The translations under genes were made by a program, and so were the position numbers. A DNA stretch of 64,000 nucleotides, from assembly GCA_020974905.1 (NCBI GenBank), contig CP087563.1, positions 7,130,001 through 7,194,000 on the forward strand, written 5' to 3'. The notes beneath the pieces were generated by a model, which saw nothing but the letters and a program-made list of their open reading frames with translations, searched no databases and was not told the origin of the DNA. Origin of the DNA: Planctomycetes bacterium syqfu (lineage in GTDB: Bacteria > Planctomycetota > Phycisphaerae > Phycisphaerales > Phycisphaeraceae). Below are positions 61,305-64,000 of the stretch, one piece after another. Within the stretch, counting starts at the first letter, position 1. Each line of letters opens with the position of its first letter.

Positions 61305-62378
61305 TTATTCGTCTGTGAAGTTGAAATCAACCAATCGCTTTTGTGGTTCCTTGCGTGTGCTGATAATGGACTCAATGACATCCACAGCTTGGTGGATGAT
61401 GTGATCAGTTTCAAAAAGTAGCAGGTCGATGTTGTCAAAGGCATCCAGAATCTGGTTGTGATGTGAACACAGAACCATGCGAATGGAATGGGGGACTTTG
61501 ATGCTGTTTTCCGCAAGTTCAATGCGAAGACCAAGCATGAGCATGTCATCAAAAAACACCATGCCGTCAGGTCGCTTGTTTGCAGGTGTCTGTGCGAGTT
61601 GTTTGCCCAGTTCCCTGCCATACTGGATCATGCCCGGTGTTTTGGCATGCTTGGGATACGTGATGGATTCGACGTCCGTGTGTTTCTTTGCGAGATATCG
61701 AGCATGAGTAACATACTCCGGCGGATACTGCACCTGTATCTTCTTACAGCCTGCATTTTTAAGGTGTTCGACAGCCTTGATCCCCGCCTGTCGGTGATTG
61801 AGACCGACATGATTGGGGGCCTGTTTACTCAGTCCGACGACGGGGATTTTCCATTGCGATAGCCAATCCAACACGCCGGGCATCGTGCCGGGATGATTGA
61901 GGATCACGCCACGAACCAGGTTGGCAGCAAGCACGGGTTCCAAGGCATGCGCCAGGTGAACCCCAGCCAATTCCTTGTCTTCAATCCGACCGGTGGGCAG
62001 GTAAATCACCCGTGCGGTCTGACCTTCAAAACGTGCAACATCATACGCACTTGCCATGATCTGGTTTTCGTACAACGTCGCATGGTGGTCAGCATTCATC
62101 GTGATCAACACATACTGCTGCACCGGCACGGGCGCAATGACACGCGAACCGCGTGATCGGCGAATCTCAATCAGACCTTCTTTTTCCAGCTGCTGATAGG
62201 CCTTGAGGACCGTAACATGACTCACGCCATCAAAGCTGTTGGAAGCAGGGAGTGTCGCACCTTGCGGTAACGAGCCACTTTGAATCTTCTGCCGGATGAA
62301 GGATGCCACCTGCTGATTCAAAGGCAGATTGGATTGGGGTTCAAATGCCAGAACGGATTGTGTGTCTGATTGGCTCAT
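61305..62378 (-). CDS. GntR-family regulator with LacI-type sensor domain
   Basis: 357 residues. Residues ~18-85 are a GntR winged helix ([40 protein letters not shown]). Residues ~100-357 are a periplasmic-binding-protein-like sensor ([80 protein letters not shown]). This combination, as in AraR of Bacillus, senses sugars and usually represses. It heads the operon with a pseudopilin and a beta-helix protein, so it probably controls them and itself. A -10-like TAATAT lies 7 nt before the ATG, and the AGTTTA-rich stretch upstream is a candidate operator. Confidence 0.88.
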   Translation of the reverse strand: MSQSDTQSVLAFEPQSNLPLNQQVASFIRQKIQSGSLPQGATLPASNSFDGVSHVTVLKAYQQLEKEGLIEIRRSRGSRVIAPVPVQQYVLITMNADHHATLYENQIMASAYDVARFEGQTARVIYLPTGRIEDKELAGVHLAHALEPVLAANLVRGVILNHPGTMPGVLDWLSQWKIPVVGLSKQAPNHVGLNHRQAGIKAVEHLKNAGCKKIQVQYPPEYVTHARYLAKKHTDVESITYPKHAKTPGMIQYGRELGKQLAQTPANKRPDGMVFFDDMLMLGLRIELAENSIKVPHSIRMVLCSHHNQILDAFDNIDLLLFETDHIIHQAVDVIESIISTRKEPQKRLVDFNFTDE

Positions 62379-62404
62379 TGAGTTTATATTAGTTTAGTTT
62401 ATTA
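62379..62404 (-). promoter_or_regulatory. Candidate promoter/operator of the GntR operon
   Basis: The plus strand reads AGTTTATATTAGTTTAGTTT (62381-62400) then ATTA: AGTTTAT occurs at 62381 and 62396, 15 bp apart. TAATAT (62391-62386 on the minus strand) is 7 nt from the start codon, so a bound repressor would block transcription. Confidence 0.4.
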
Positions 62405-62442
62405 AAGAGTCAAGTTTTTTTTGCTCAATCTTTTCATTGGTG

Positions 62443-62607
62443 TAGAGCGTGTTATGCACTTTTTCGTTTCTCAGACGCCGTTTTTCCTGCGTTTTATCGC
62501 AGTGTGGACCGGCGCAGGCGATGCTGAAGCATCGTCGAGTACGGGACACCAAGAGAAAACGCAGGAAAAACAAGTATGAAGGCGATAAAAGTGCATAATA
62601 CGCTCTA
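62443..62607. repeat. 165-bp foldback (MITE-like) element
   Basis: Terminal inverted repeats of 21 bp with one mismatch (TAGAGCGTGTTATGCACTTTT / AAAAGTGCATAATACGCTCTA), then an inner perfect 16-bp pair (GTTTTTCCTGCGTTTT / AAAACGCAGGAAAAAC) and a central CGATGCT-GA-AGCATCG hairpin. No coding capacity. It lies between two minus-strand regulator genes. Confidence 0.7.
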
Positions 62608-62620
62608 AGGGATTGGCGAA

Positions 62621-63445
62621 TTACTGTCGGTGATACCTGCGATACATACTTGCGCTGATCCCCGTGTTCTTGCGGAAGAGTCGGGAAAAGTACAACGGGT
62701 CTTCATAACCGACTTCGTAGGCAATTTCCGAGATGGTCATGGCTGTTTCAGCGAGCATGCGTCGGGCGTGGATCATGCGGCGTTCAATGACATAGCGATG
62801 CGGGGGAATGCCCACGAGATGGTTCCAGATGCGCCGGAAGACCGACGGACTTAAACCGTTGGACCTTGCAAGATCGTCAAAGTCATGCGACTGTTGCCAG
62901 GTGGTTTCCAGATGTTGCTTGATATCGAGCACCACGCGATCGGATGGGCTGAGAATGGGTGGGCCGGGCAGCAGGCTTTCGGTGATCATTAATTCAGCTA
63001 AGCGGTCGAGTCGGTCTGCCATGCCGACTTCATCAATGCGTTGAGCCAGTTGGATGAACTGGTCGACAGTCTGCAAAAACGTGCTGGCATTCTCGACAGG
63101 CCACCAGCGTTTATTTTCGTTGATCAGCCCCCGTCCAGTCAGGGCAGGAATCTCCGAGCTCTCATAGATCAGGTACAACTCCCGCCAGGTTGTCCCCTTG
63201 GCGGGTCCATAATGCATCGGCATGTCAGGCCATTGCGTGATCACGCAGGGCGCCTTGATTGGGATGGACGGCTGACCTTCCCAAGCGTAAAAGCCATGAC
63301 CTTCAAGGATCAGTGAGAAGTTAAACGTCGTAAACGGATGATTGACCACATCACGCTTCTGTGGGACATGGCCGATGTATCCGATCTTCATATGACCGGG
63401 AAGAAGACGGCTGTACTGGATGGGAGCAATGGAAAAATGATCCAT
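62621..63445 (-). CDS. AraC-family transcriptional regulator with cupin-type sensor
   Basis: 274 residues. Residues ~1-120 fit an AraC-type cupin sensor (NHPFTTFNFSLILEGHGFYA, APCVITQWPDMPMHYGP, TTWRELYLIYESSEI). The C-terminal ~100 residues hold the two helix-turn-helices (FDDLARSNGLSPSVFRRIWN, MTISEIAYEVGYEDPLYFSR, then LFRKNTGISASMYRR). Such proteins activate sugar-use genes. It is divergent from a Gfo/Idh/MocA-type dehydrogenase gene with 143 bp between, which is its likely target. TAATAC upstream may be its -10 box. Confidence 0.88.
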   Translation of the reverse strand: MDHFSIAPIQYSRLLPGHMKIGYIGHVPQKRDVVNHPFTTFNFSLILEGHGFYAWEGQPSIPIKAPCVITQWPDMPMHYGPAKGTTWRELYLIYESSEIPALTGRGLINENKRWWPVENASTFLQTVDQFIQLAQRIDEVGMADRLDRLAELMITESLLPGPPILSPSDRVVLDIKQHLETTWQQSHDFDDLARSNGLSPSVFRRIWNHLVGIPPHRYVIERRMIHARRMLAETAMTISEIAYEVGYEDPLYFSRLFRKNTGISASMYRRYHRQ

Positions 63446-63588
63446 GTTTTTGAAATTTCTGTCTATGGCCTTGTATTATGTGTTGATTATACTATTTCAA
63501 ACTGGCGATTGGCAGAAAAAATTGTCCATTTGCTGGTGAGTTACATCTTACGCACAACAGTCCACAAACACAGGCAGGCAAGAGTATC

Positions 63589-64000
63589 ATGGAAGTTATC
63601 AAGGTCGGCATCATCGGTTGCGGCAACATCAGCAGCATCTACATCGAAAATTTGTCCAACATGTTCAAAGGCGTCAAACTCGTCGCCTGTGCGGACCTTG
63701 ATCCATCGCGTGCCCAGGCCAAGGCGGACCAGAAAGATGATGATGGCAAGCTCAAATATCCTGATCTCAAAGCCATGACCGTCGAACAACTACTGGCAGA
63801 TGACCAGATCAAAATAGTGGTCAATCTCACCATTCCCGCAGCCCATCATGAAGTTGCAACGCAAGCGATCAAGGCAGGTAAGTCCTGCTACAACGAAAAG
63901 CCATTATGTCTGAGTCGTGATCAAGCTCAGGAACTGCTCAAACTCGCAGAAGAAAACAACGTCCTTGTCGGTGGCGCACCGGATACGTTTATGGGAGCAG
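63589..64000 (+). CDS. Gfo/Idh/MocA-family oxidoreductase, 3' truncated by window edge
   Basis: 137 residues are visible. The Rossmann start VIKVGIIGCGNISSIYIENL with GxGxxS-type loop (GCGNIS) binds NAD(P). KLVACADLDPSRAQAKA contains the acidic residue after strand 2, and IVVNLTIPAAHHEVATQAIK, then CYNEKPLCLSRDQAQELL with the conserved EKP, complete the cofactor domain. The substrate domain lies outside. Members oxidise or isomerise sugars and inositols. The gene is divergent from an AraC regulator and is likely sugar-related. The frame continues past base 64000. Confidence 0.88.
   Translation, partial: MEVIKVGIIGCGNISSIYIENLSNMFKGVKLVACADLDPSRAQAKADQKDDDGKLKYPDLKAMTVEQLLADDQIKIVVNLTIPAAHHEVATQAIKAGKSCYNEKPLCLSRDQAQELLKLAEENNVLVGGAPDTFMGA

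Noticed and set aside
61274-61621. N-terminal extension of the module 3 pseudopilin
   Set aside because: It would overlap the GntR gene and place 116 unrelated residues before the prepilin leader; ATG 61273 has AAGGAG.

Overview
The window looks like chromosomal DNA of a planctomycete, most likely class Phycisphaerae. This is inferred from family content, not from a marker gene. The clues are pseudopilin-like proteins with the [13 protein letters not shown] leader and a C-terminal [DS]-[GS]-H motif, zinc-ribbon proteins ending in CxxCxYDLRG...CPECG, MJ0042-type zinc-ribbon proteins, a dense set of carbohydrate-active enzymes, and a diderm envelope toolkit (LptD-, PpiD- and AsmA-like proteins and an LpxR-type lipid A deacylase). 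No tRNA, rRNA, IS element or CRISPR array was recognised by eye.

Layout. 1-9 kb: outer-membrane biogenesis (5'-truncated LptD-like barrel, PpiD/SurA-like chaperone, an orphan tRNA-binding domain, a giant AsmA-like protein). 9-15 kb: bioD, a YkgJ-type Cys-cluster protein, PurS-fused purL and two small envelope proteins. 15-27 kb: a galactan region made of two consecutive regulator/pseudopilin/glycosidase modules: XylR-AraC regulator with pseudopilin and GH50 beta-agarase, then LacI regulator with pseudopilin, GH42-like enzyme, GH27 alpha-galactosidase and a TIM-barrel protein. 27-35 kb: hisI, amidase, GH2 beta-mannosidase, two zinc-ribbon membrane paralogues, a SulP transporter and a GT2 transferase. 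35-53 kb: mostly housekeeping (metF, PSP1/RicT-like, PPi-type phosphofructokinase, rhomboid, moaA, uvrB, nadA, LpxR, truncated haemoglobin) mixed with zinc-ribbon proteins of unknown role. 53-58 kb: a beta-mannan cassette (two GH113-like paralogues, a LamG protein, GH130 phosphorylase). 58-64 kb: a secreted LamG protein, a third module (GntR regulator, pseudopilin, pectate-lyase-fold protein), an AraC regulator and the start of a Gfo/Idh/MocA dehydrogenase.

How the genes may work together. Three modules pair a regulator carrying a sugar-binding (periplasmic-binding-protein-like) sensor with one pseudopilin and one secreted polysaccharide-active protein. Most downstream glycosidases (GH27, GH2, GH113-like x2, GH130) lack signal peptides, and no sugar transporter is present. 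This suggests limited outside cleavage, uptake by an unseen route and degradation inside the cell. The link between pseudopilins and uptake is a hypothesis.

Two further layers stand out. A palindromic intergenic repeat of about 85 bp (about 150 bp with its terminal inverted repeats) occurs nine times. Five genes have a -10-like hexamer exactly 6 nt before the start codon, which predicts leaderless mRNAs.
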